Of a stretch of 45,071 nt of DNA, positions 36,364 to 44,223 are shown one piece after another (position 1 is the stretch's first letter; every line of letters starts with the position of its first letter). The notes below the pieces were generated by a model that made no database searches, was not told the origin of the DNA, and saw only the letters and a program-made list of their open reading frames with translations. Origin of the DNA: Deltaproteobacteria bacterium (GTDB lineage: Bacteria; Myxococcota_A; UBA9160; SMWR01). The translations under genes were made by a program, and so were the position numbers. The DNA lies in NCBI GenBank assembly GCA_019310965.1, contig JAFDDG010000026.1:1-45071 (forward strand), written 5' to 3'.

Positions 36364-37575
36364 ATGTCGCGAGATCCGACGACGAGGAGCGGCGCGCAGC
36401 GCGACGGAAGCGCCGGCCAGGCGTGGGCGCTCTTTGCGGACGCCGTGAGAGATCTTCCCGAGATCCTCCAGCGCCCCGACACCCCGCTGTCCGAGCTGGA
36501 CGTCGCGGAGGCCTACCGCCACTTCGGCCGCCTCGTCACCCTGGCGCTCCAGAACTACGTCCACCACGCGGACGCGAACTTCCCGAGCTTTCGCCGCCTG
36601 GGACCCGAGACGAAGTTCGGGGGCGAGAACCCCGACGTTCTCTACCAATCCGCGACGCTCGACGGGAACGGCAGCTACCGGATCACCGGCACGCGAGGCA
36701 GCTGCCTGTATCTCGAGTTCACCGTCGCCAGTGGATTCGCGGGCATGGACAAACCGCCCAGGGTGATCTCGAGAATGCTCTCCGACGAGCTGGAGGTCGA
36801 CGATTCCGGCCGCTTCGAGCTGGTGCTGAGCGCTGCTCCCGTCGAGGGCAACTGGCTGCGGTTGGAGCCCGACGCCGATGCCCTCATGGTTCGTCACATC
36901 TTCAATGACTGGGAGACCGAGGAGGCCGCGACGCTGCGCATCGTCCGAATCGGGAACGAAGGAGCCCTGCGTCCGGTGCTCAAAACGCAGGACGCCGCGC
37001 TGGGCCTGGAGTCCGCCGCTCGCTTCGTCACCTCCCAGGCACGCGTCTGGATCGAGTACGTGGACACCTGCCGGAAGAAGCAACCCCCGAACACCTTCGA
37101 GCCACCGCCTCCGCCGTCGAGTGGCCTGCTGGGCTCCCAGAGCTTCTTCAGCCTGGGCTACTTCGATCTCAAAGACGAAGAAGCCCTCGTCATCGAGATC
37201 CCGGCGTCGACCGAAGGCTACCTGGGGCTCCAGCTGACGAATTTCTGGTGGTTCGAGTCCCTCGAGTACGCGAACCGCATCACCAGCCTGAACGGCCACC
37301 AGTCCCACGTCAGCAGCGACGGCTCGATTCGCTACGTGGTCGCCCACCGCGATCCAGGCGTCCCCAACTGGCTGGACACCGAGGGGCATCGCGAGGGGAT
37401 CATGATCTTCCGCTGGGCGCTCGTCGATTCGGCACCGACACCGCAGACCCGGGTCGTACGCTTCGACGAAATCCGCTCTGCCCTCCCCTCCGACACTCCC
37501 GAGGTCAGTGCGGCGACGCGGCGGGAAGAGATTCGACGCAGGGGCGCCCATGTTTCCCGGCGATTCGCCATCTGA
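36364..37575 (+). CDS. DUF1214-like protein, copy 2
   Basis: 403 residues. N-terminal helical domain (LPEILQRPDTPLSELDVAEA), beta-rich centre (NPDVLYQSATLDGNGSYRIT), a Pro-rich linker (EPPPPPSSG) and the conserved C-terminal part (NFWWFESLEY; AHRDPGVPNWLDTEGHREG). Shares those blocks with 15609-16697. GGAGGCGAG is the ribosome site; cotranscribed with the sulfotransferase. No signal peptide, so presumably cytoplasmic. Function unknown; its recurrence beside sulfotransferases is the only hint. Confidence 0.82.
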   Translation: MSRDPTTRSGAQRDGSAGQAWALFADAVRDLPEILQRPDTPLSELDVAEAYRHFGRLVTLALQNYVHHADANFPSFRRLGPETKFGGENPDVLYQSATLDGNGSYRITGTRGSCLYLEFTVASGFAGMDKPPRVISRMLSDELEVDDSGRFELVLSAAPVEGNWLRLEPDADALMVRHIFNDWETEEAATLRIVRIGNEGALRPVLKTQDAALGLESAARFVTSQARVWIEYVDTCRKKQPPNTFEPPPPPSSGLLGSQSFFSLGYFDLKDEEALVIEIPASTEGYLGLQLTNFWWFESLEYANRITSLNGHQSHVSSDGSIRYVVAHRDPGVPNWLDTEGHREGIMIFRWALVDSAPTPQTRVVRFDEIRSALPSDTPEVSAATRREEIRRRGAHVSRRFAI

Positions 37576-37746
37576 GCAGCCCGGCCGTTCCCGAATTCTA
37601 CGACGAGGCAGACCCGTCTCCCCCCCCCGGAGCCTACTCGTCGGGAACGAACTCATCGGACATCGCGGATTCTTCCGACAAGGGGTGTCGGTGCCTATCC
37701 AAGAGCCCCGTCGAGCGCTCCGAATCTCGAAGCGGCGAAATGCGGC

Positions 37747-40017
37747 TCACGGCGCGCTGGGACCACGTGGCCGGGCGCGCCGCCCCCGAAACGGCATGCC
37801 CCCGGCCGCTTCGGCCAGGCTCAAGAGATTCGTGTTCTGGCGGGCCGCGCTGACGTCGGCACTCCTGCTCGGACGCACCTGTCCCCACTGCAGCAGCTGG
37901 TTGTCGTCCGTGACGAGCTCGGCATTGCCGGCCCAGCGCGCCAGTGCCGGCTGGCGAAGCCACACACTGCGATCAATCGCCCACGGCGGCATGTCGCGCC
38001 GGGCGCGACCCACACCCGGCCAACGTTGCGCAAGCGGCAGCGATGCACCGCCGCGTCGCCCGAGCAGGATCGGCATGCCACCGACCGGGTCGTACCAGAG
38101 CACGGCATCCGGAAACGCGGTGAGAAAGGTGTGTACCACGCTGCGCGCATGCGAGGACGTCAAGAGCTGGATCGGCAGCCACTGCGCCACCACGCCATCC
38201 GGCGCGAGCCGCTGCTTCATGATCTCGTAGAACTCGAGTGAGTAGAGTGAGTTCACCCCGGCAAAATTCGGTGGCATCGGCTCGAGGGTGATCACGTCGT
38301 AGCGTCGCGCGGTGCGCCGCAACCAGGCCCGACCGTCCATGACGATCGTCTCGACGCGCGGATCGTCGAGCACGCCCTCGTTGCGTGAGAAGAGCGGCGC
38401 GAGTTCGACGACCGACTTGCTGACCTCGACCACGTCGACCGCGGAGAGCTGTTCGCGGCGCAGGCCATTGGCGGTCTGGCCTGTGCCGAGGCAGATCACG
38501 AGTCCACGCTCGGGCGCCGGGTGCAGCAGAGCCGGCAACCGACCCATCCACTCCATATAGTGACTGGACGCCGCAGCGTCGCCGGTGGCCACGAACCCGT
38601 CGATGAAGAGCATGCGCTCCCCAGACGGCGTCTCGACGACCGAAACCGTGTAGTCGGGGCTCTCCTCGTACGCCAGCACGCTATGGCCGGCCAGATCGCG
38701 ATGAAACTGCACGCGTTCCCGGCCGGGGGTCGAGCTGGTACCGACTGCCAGCGCGAAGCACGCGGTGCCGAGCGCGAGCGCTACGGTGCGCCGGCGCGCT
38801 GGCGACACAGCGAATCCGGCTGCGAAGACGATCCCGCTCAGGAGCCAGGCGCTGCGGGTTGCGCCAAGCCGCGGCAACAACAGCCACGCCGCCAACAGTG
38901 AGCCGGCCACGGAGCCGAGCGCATTGCAGGCATAGAGGAACGACGTTCGCCGCACCTCCGTGTGTTCCTCGAGACACCACGGCAGCGCCGTGGCAAGGAG
39001 AGCGATGGCTGGCCCGATCGCAAGGAGCGTGAGCACGAACCACACGAGCATGGCTGTGCCGTAGCCGCCCGGCACTCCGATCGTGAGATCCATACGCTCG
39101 ACTAGCGGCGTCGCCAGAGCGGCCGCGCCGCCGGCTCCCATCAGCAACCTGCCCGGCGCCCAGCCGCGGCGGCGGCACGCCGGAACGAAATGCGCGCCGA
39201 TCGCGAGTGGCAGCAGCACTGCCGCGAGCAGGATCGCGAATGTGCCCGAAGTGCTCCAGAACGCGGCGCGCAGCGCGCGAAACCACGTCACCTCGAGGCC
39301 GAAGGTGACGAAGCCCGTGCAGAAGACGACGGCGAGGGCCTGCACGAAGCGAAGGCTTGCGCGGCCTTCCGCCGCGGCGTGGGCAGAGCGCGCGGCGCTG
39401 GGCACCGCGAGCCGCCAAGCCGCCAGGCACACAGCGGCGTTCAGTGCTGCCAGCGTGAAGCAGGCACCGGCCAACCCCAAAGCGGGCAGGACAGCGAAGC
39501 TCATGGCGAGCACGCCGAGTGCGGCCCCGGCCGTGTTCGCTGCATACAGGGTAGAGATCGAGCCGCCGTGCACGTGGGCGACGCGCTGGAACACCGGCAC
39601 GCTGGCGCCCATCGCGAAGCTCGCCGGGGCGATGAGTAGCGCCATTCCCGCACCGTGGAGCAGCGGCGCCACCGCGGGCAGTGCGGCGTAGACCTCCGCA
39701 TCGAAGGCCTCGAGCGCGCGGAACCCGAAGCGCACCAGGAGGCCTGCAAGACCAATCGACAGCTCGAGTGCGGCATAAACACGCAGCGGCGCTGCCGGCG
39801 GATTTCGCCGCAACCAGGCACCCGCCGCGAGCGAGCCGAGCGTCATGCCGCCCATCGTGGCCGCCAGTGTGAGCGCTGTGCCCGCCGCGGAAACCCCGAA
39901 CGCCAACGTGGCCTGGAGTTGCCAGATGGCCTCCCACCCGAGCGCCGCGAAGCCACCGACGCCAAGCATGAGGTGCAGCAGCACCCCGCCGCGGCCGGCG
40001 GCTCTCCGATTTTTCAC
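37747..40017 (-). CDS. Membrane-fused spermidine synthase-like (aminopropyltransferase-fold) protein
   Basis: About 756 residues. The N-terminal ~480 are hydrophobic, with roughly 12 helices in MFS-like arrangement (ALTLAATMGGMTLGSLAAGA; FLYACNALGSVAGSLLAAWL). The C-terminal part has the Rossmann fold of spermidine synthase: ICLGTGQTANGL, VDVVEVSKSVVELA, then EPMPPNFAGVNSLYSLEFYE. The second acidic site around TLEPMPP lacks the DSxDP of true spermidine synthases, so polyamine synthesis is doubtful; this fused family is widespread and uncharacterised. The GTG at 40017 is chosen just before the first helix; the frame extends upstream to 40230. Confidence 0.8.
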   Translation of the reverse strand: MKNRRAAGRGGVLLHLMLGVGGFAALGWEAIWQLQATLAFGVSAAGTALTLAATMGGMTLGSLAAGAWLRRNPPAAPLRVYAALELSIGLAGLLVRFGFRALEAFDAEVYAALPAVAPLLHGAGMALLIAPASFAMGASVPVFQRVAHVHGGSISTLYAANTAGAALGVLAMSFAVLPALGLAGACFTLAALNAAVCLAAWRLAVPSAARSAHAAAEGRASLRFVQALAVVFCTGFVTFGLEVTWFRALRAAFWSTSGTFAILLAAVLLPLAIGAHFVPACRRRGWAPGRLLMGAGGAAALATPLVERMDLTIGVPGGYGTAMLVWFVLTLLAIGPAIALLATALPWCLEEHTEVRRTSFLYACNALGSVAGSLLAAWLLLPRLGATRSAWLLSGIVFAAGFAVSPARRRTVALALGTACFALAVGTSSTPGRERVQFHRDLAGHSVLAYEESPDYTVSVVETPSGERMLFIDGFVATGDAAASSHYMEWMGRLPALLHPAPERGLVICLGTGQTANGLRREQLSAVDVVEVSKSVVELAPLFSRNEGVLDDPRVETIVMDGRAWLRRTARRYDVITLEPMPPNFAGVNSLYSLEFYEIMKQRLAPDGVVAQWLPIQLLTSSHARSVVHTFLTAFPDAVLWYDPVGGMPILLGRRGGASLPLAQRWPGVGRARRDMPPWAIDRSVWLRQPALARWAGNAELVTDDNQLLQWGQVRPSRSADVSAARQNTNLLSLAEAAGGMPFRGRRARPRGPSAP

Positions 40018-40435
40018 AGGCAACGGCAGCAGCTCCCACTTGCAGCATAGCCGCGCCGAACGCACGATCAGGAGAGCGCCGGGAACGCCTTTCCTGACTT
40101 GGCTCCCTGGCTCCATCGGCGAACGGCTGCTTCGGGACTTGCGGAGTGGGGCGCGGGAGCGGAGCCCAATATGTGGCGGGCGGTAGCTGCGGCGTAGGGT
40201 GCGCGAGCGGGCCAGCGTCGAGCGGTGCAACCCGTTGAGCCCGCTCGAACCCGCGGATTTTCCCTATTTCATTGACCCGGACACACCCCCGGGTGTAGAA
40301 GGCAAGCAACGCTCAGTGAGGCCGGGCAGCGCCGCCCTCCGCCGTTTCGAGTGCGACCCGCTGACTGGCACGCCCTTACGACGGATGAAGTCGCTGCCCT
40401 GCTAACCTCCGGGCAATGGTTCACGGAGGTAAGCC
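40018..40435. other. Intergenic region between divergent genes
   Basis: No coding sequence is convincing here. It holds the start region of the minus-strand aminopropyltransferase-like gene, whose exact start is uncertain, and the candidate promoter of the outer-membrane gene at 40272-40301, which overlaps a short palindrome (ACACCC-CC-GGGTGT). Confidence 0.5.
40272..40301 (+). promoter_or_regulatory. Candidate promoter for the outer-membrane protein gene
   Basis: TTGACC (-35), an 18-base spacer and TAGAAG (-10). The spacer contains the small palindrome ACACCCCCGGGTGT, a possible operator. About 135 bases before the start codon. Confidence 0.35.
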
Positions 40436-41074
40436 TTGAAGCGCACAAGCCCGGGGTCGGGATTCGCCATGTCACGCCTCGTCGTATTCTCGACGATCAT
40501 CGTTCTCTTGTGGCCCGGTGCCGTACTTGCCGAGCCACCGCCGGCCCGGAGCGACGACCCTGATCGCAAGGGCTTCTATGTTGGGGCCGCCTTCGCGGGC
40601 GCCTACTACAAAGACGTGGAAGATGACTACGAGAAGTACGCGTCTGGCAACTCTGTCGACGTGGAGACCCCACCGGGCTTCGACGCCCGCGTTGGCTACC
40701 GGCTCTTTCCTCACCTCGCGGGCGAGATCCAGTTTCAGTGGTTCCCAAACGCGGATATCGATTTCGACAGGAAGGTCGCGACGCTCGACACGATGACTCT
40801 TACCGGAAACGCGAAGTTCTACCTATTCACTGGCCCCATCCAGCCGTTTCTACTGGCCGGCGCCGGATTCATGCACTTCGACGTGGAAGACCAACTGGAC
40901 CTTGACATAGGGGATAAGGGAGACTCCTTTGCGGCGCGTTTCGGCGGCGGCGTCGAGGTCTACTTCACACCGAGAATCGTTGGCACTCTCGACACGAGCT
41001 ACGTGCTTCCAACCGGCGATGCGGACGGGCTGGACCAGGTCTCCGTCTCCCTTGGGCTTCAGTATCGCTTCTAG
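40436..41074 (+). CDS. Outer-membrane beta-barrel protein (opacity/OmpA-barrel-like)
   Basis: 212 residues from TTG 40436, chosen because GGAGGT lies 5-6 bases upstream; the ATG at 40469 has no ribosome site. A Sec signal (LVVFSTIIVLLWPGAVLA) is followed by alternating strands: KGFYVGAAFAGAYYKDVEDD, ARVGYRLFPHLAGEIQFQWF, PIQPFLLAGAGFMHF and the last strand VSVSLGLQYRF ending in Phe, the outer-membrane insertion signal. Eight-stranded barrels of this type act in adhesion or as structural proteins; role unknown. Its base composition appears less GC-rich than its neighbours, which might mean recent acquisition. Confidence 0.85.
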   Translation: MKRTSPGSGFAMSRLVVFSTIIVLLWPGAVLAEPPPARSDDPDRKGFYVGAAFAGAYYKDVEDDYEKYASGNSVDVETPPGFDARVGYRLFPHLAGEIQFQWFPNADIDFDRKVATLDTMTLTGNAKFYLFTGPIQPFLLAGAGFMHFDVEDQLDLDIGDKGDSFAARFGGGVEVYFTPRIVGTLDTSYVLPTGDADGLDQVSVSLGLQYRF

Positions 41075-41277
41075 CGGCACCGATTCCGACGACAACCCCC
41101 AACCCCCTCGCGCTCGAAGAGGGTGCGGACTACCGGATTGTCGCGGCCCCACTGCGCCATGACTCGGCGGGGGGGAGCGGGGCAATGCCGCGCGAGTCAT
41201 ATCGAGACCCTTTGTCGCTCGGGACGCCGGCGCCCAGGGGTGCGAGCGTTCACGACTCCTGGGTGTGACCCTTCGTC

Positions 41278-41440
41278 TGACCCGCCCCCCGGATTAGTCC
41301 GCGTCCTTTGTGAGCCCCGCCGTGGCTGCAGACTGAAGCCCGGCAGTTGCTGGCCACAGTACCGCCTCGGGTGCCGGTGGCCGGTATCCCAGGGCGCTGT
41401 GCGGCCTGCACGTGTTGTACTCCTGCCGCCAGCCAGGCCG
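41278..41440 (-). mobile_element. IS3-family insertion sequence remnant (right end, transposase C-terminus)
   Basis: On the minus strand a 45-codon frame (41431-41294) reads WRQEYNTCRPHSALGYRPPA and continues to a stop; W-x-x-EYN-x-x-RPHSALGYRPP is the closing signature of IS3-family OrfB (DDE integrase) proteins. The catalytic D, D, E residues are missing. TGACCCGCCCCCCGG at 41278-41292 just past the stop looks like the element's terminal repeat. The transposase is cut at about 41440, 18 bases from the CoA-transferase stop. The rest of the gap (41075-41277) shows nothing recognisable. Confidence 0.75.
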
Positions 41441-41457
41441 TAGATCAGCTTCTCCCT

Positions 41458-43830
41458 CTACAGCCCCGTCGGCTTGGTTCCGATCACCTCGTCCGCCTCG
41501 AGCTCGTCGATCTCGGCGTCGCTGAGGCCCAGCTCGCCGAGCACCTCGCGGTTGTGCTGTCCCATGGTCGGAGTCGGTGATTGCTGCCAGTGATCGACGG
41601 TCGCGTAGCGGAAGGGCGGGTCGGCAACGGGATGCGCGCCGACGATGGGGTGATCGACTTCCTCGAAGAATCCGCGCGCCGCCATCTGTGGATGCGCACT
41701 GGCCTCGCGCGGATCGGTGAGCGACGCGGCCGGGATGCCGCGAGCAATCAGTCGCCCGACCGCCGCCTCGACGTCCTGCTCCAGGGCCCAGGCCGCCAGC
41801 TTCTCGTCGAGGGCATCGTGCTTGGTGCGGCGGCCGGCCGCCGTACCGAGCTCCGCGTCACGGCTCCAATCCGGTTTGCCCAGCTCGTCGCAGAGGGCGA
41901 GCCACTGATCGTCGCTCGTCACCGCGAGCGCGAGCCAGTTCTCATCACCGCGACACGCGTAGATGTTCTGCGGCGCGCCCTCCGGCCCGCGATTGCCGTC
42001 GCGCTCCAGCTCCACCCCGTACGCAGACCACTCGATCGCGACCTCGGCAGCGGCGTTGAGAGCGCCCTCGACCATCGTGCACTCGAGCAGCTTGCCCTCG
42101 CCGGTGTGCTCGCGCTCGGCCAATGCGACCAGGATCGCGAACGCGGCGTGCATGCCGGCGAGCGGGTCGCACGGTCCGCGCTGAATGCGCGGCTGGTCGT
42201 CAGCGTGCCCCGTCACCCAGGCGAGGCCGGAGATCTGCTCCATGGTCTGGGCGAAGCCCACGTTGTCTCGCCACGGGCCGGACAGCCCGAACGCGGGCAT
42301 CCGGACCTGGATGGCGCGCGAGTTCAGCGCGTGCACCGTTTCCCAGTCCAGGCGGAACCCCTCGATCACCCGCGGTGAGAAGTTCTCGACGAAGACATCG
42401 CAGCTGCCGATCAGCTGCTTGCACAGCGCCAGTCCCCTGTCGTCCGCGAGGTTCAGCGTTATGCCGCGCTTGTTGGTATTGGACCCGAGCGTGACGTGCG
42501 AGCGCTCCCACCACGAAGGCTCGGTGTAGAACATGCCACCGGCCATGCGCATGCCGTCGGGCTTCTGGCAGGCCTCCATGCGGATCACCTCGGCTCCAAG
42601 GCTTGCGAGCATCTGGCAGGCCGCGGGGCCGGCCCACCAGGCGGTCGCGTCGAGGATGCGAACGCCCGCGAGCGGCAGCTCGGGATTCGTCGCCTGGTCG
42701 GGGGAGGTGCCGGCGCGCCGCGGCTGGCTCGGCGCCTCGATCTTGCCGGTGTGCGCCCCCAGCCGGGGCGGGGGCTCCGTCGCTCGCGGCCGCTCTCCGC
42801 CGAGCAGATAGCTCGCCGCCGGCTGCAAGAAACCACTCTGCGGGTTCGGGACGAAGTTTCCGCGCGCCTTGAACTGGGGATGCTCCAGCACCGTGCGACC
42901 CGTACTGACCGGCGCCACCGGGATGCGCAACCGCGCGGCGCGTTCGACCACCTCGGCGGTGGTGTACTGCGTCGTCCAGGCCCGCACGATCTCGTTCCAC
43001 TCCTGCATGCGCTGCATGCGCACGCCCACCTGCCACCACTCGATCTCAGCGTCGGCCAGCTCGGGCCGCTCGATCAGCAGGCAGAAGTCGTTGAACTGCT
43101 GCCGCGCATTGGTGTTGAAGCCGACCCAGCCGTCAGACGTCGGCTCGATCGAGGGCAGCTCGACCGATCTCGCCGGTCCGGGGATATGGGGACGCCCCAT
43201 CAGGCTGCTCAACAGATCCATGTGCACGGTGGCGCCGATGTACATGACCTCGCACAGCGAGAAATCGATGTACTCCCCCTGGCCGGTGCGCCGTGCGCGC
43301 ATGGCCGCTGCAAGGCCGGCGACCGCCGCGAAGGTTCCGCCGATCCATTCGGTGATGCGCGCGCCGCACTGCACCGGCGGCTGGGTCGGCAGACCGCGTC
43401 CAATGATGCCGCCGCTCTCTGCCTGGATGGTGAGGTCGGAGGCGGGCCGCCGGGCGTAGGGCCCCGTCTGTCCGAAGGGCGTGATCGACAGCACCACGAG
43501 CCCCGGGAAGCGTTCGCACAGCGCGCGGCCGCCGAACAGGCCGGGCGTGAAGGTTTCGACGACCAGATCTGCGCCCTCGATGAGCGCGAGGGTCTCCGGG
43601 CTGTCGAGCGTGCCCACGACCGAGCGCTTCGAGCAGCTCAAGAACTGGAAGAGCGCGCCGTCCTCGGCGCCGAGGTCCTGGTGACTGGCCGTCCAGCGGC
43701 GCAGCGGGTCGCCCTCCGGCGGCTCGACCTTGATCACGTCGGCGTTGGCGTCGGCCATCAGCTTCGTGACGTAGGCGCCTGCGATCCGGTTGCTGAAGTC
43801 GATGACGCGAAGGCCGCGCAGCCCGTACAT
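41458..43830 (-). CDS. Tandem-domain class III (CaiB/BaiF) CoA-transferase, copy 2
   Basis: 790 residues, two CaiB/BaiF domains: the first from LRGLRVIDFSNRIAGAY, the second from LAGVRILDATAWWAGPAACQ (about residue 398). By alignment on the TGxG turn the catalytic Asp is D555 in the C-terminal half (GPCDPLAGMHAAF), while the N-terminal half has Glu161 (ARITEWIGG). This is the same asymmetry as in copy 1, where residue 161 is Ser. GGGAGGG ribosome site before ATG 43830. Probably activates a carboxylic acid as CoA thioester; the next gene upstream is an unrelated membrane hydroxylase. Confidence 0.9.
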   Translation of the reverse strand: MYGLRGLRVIDFSNRIAGAYVTKLMADANADVIKVEPPEGDPLRRWTASHQDLGAEDGALFQFLSCSKRSVVGTLDSPETLALIEGADLVVETFTPGLFGGRALCERFPGLVVLSITPFGQTGPYARRPASDLTIQAESGGIIGRGLPTQPPVQCGARITEWIGGTFAAVAGLAAAMRARRTGQGEYIDFSLCEVMYIGATVHMDLLSSLMGRPHIPGPARSVELPSIEPTSDGWVGFNTNARQQFNDFCLLIERPELADAEIEWWQVGVRMQRMQEWNEIVRAWTTQYTTAEVVERAARLRIPVAPVSTGRTVLEHPQFKARGNFVPNPQSGFLQPAASYLLGGERPRATEPPPRLGAHTGKIEAPSQPRRAGTSPDQATNPELPLAGVRILDATAWWAGPAACQMLASLGAEVIRMEACQKPDGMRMAGGMFYTEPSWWERSHVTLGSNTNKRGITLNLADDRGLALCKQLIGSCDVFVENFSPRVIEGFRLDWETVHALNSRAIQVRMPAFGLSGPWRDNVGFAQTMEQISGLAWVTGHADDQPRIQRGPCDPLAGMHAAFAILVALAEREHTGEGKLLECTMVEGALNAAAEVAIEWSAYGVELERDGNRGPEGAPQNIYACRGDENWLALAVTSDDQWLALCDELGKPDWSRDAELGTAAGRRTKHDALDEKLAAWALEQDVEAAVGRLIARGIPAASLTDPREASAHPQMAARGFFEEVDHPIVGAHPVADPPFRYATVDHWQQSPTPTMGQHNREVLGELGLSDAEIDELEADEVIGTKPTGL

Positions 43831-43968
43831 CGTGTGTCCCTCCCTCGGGTGGTCGATCGCGATTCGCGGCCGCGGTGCTCCGGCCGGCAATGGCTACACA
43901 GGGTATCCGATCCACTCCCAGGTAGGGTGCTGGCCTGCACCGCCAGCCCGGCCGGGAAGGAGGCGCGT

Positions 43969-44223
43969 GTGAGCATTCCAGGGAGATTCGGTGCGCACGA
44001 CGCTGCGCTGGTAGCGGGTGGGCGCATGCGCGGTCTCGCGTGCGGCGCTTCTGGCGACGACGACGCGTTCGCTGACGAGCGTTTCAGCGCCCAGGTGGCG
44101 GTTCCGCCTTCAGCCCCACGCTGCTCTGCATGGGCAATCCAGAGCACCGCGCACAGCGCGACCGGATCAGCAACGACTTCACGGCGCGCTGTCGCGCTCG
44201 ATCCGCGCCCAGCGGAAGGGTGA
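43969..44223 (+). CDS. Possible short gene of unknown function
   Basis: An 84-codon frame from GTG 43969 with a near-perfect AAGGAGG site 5-6 bases upstream, in the 348-base gap between the CoA-transferase and the hydroxylase. The product (SIPGRFGAHDAALVAGGRMR and so on) is Ala/Ser-rich with no recognised motif, and its last 45 bases overlap the hydroxylase gene on the other strand. It may be the remaining front end of a lost gene. Nothing else is seen in the gap. Confidence 0.2.
   Translation: MSIPGRFGAHDAALVAGGRMRGLACGASGDDDAFADERFSAQVAVPPSAPRCSAWAIQSTAHSATGSATTSRRAVALDPRPAEG

Noticed and set aside
37747..40017. Calling this gene speE (spermidine synthase)
   Set aside because: The fused membrane half and the missing acidic active-site motif make polyamine synthesis unsupported.
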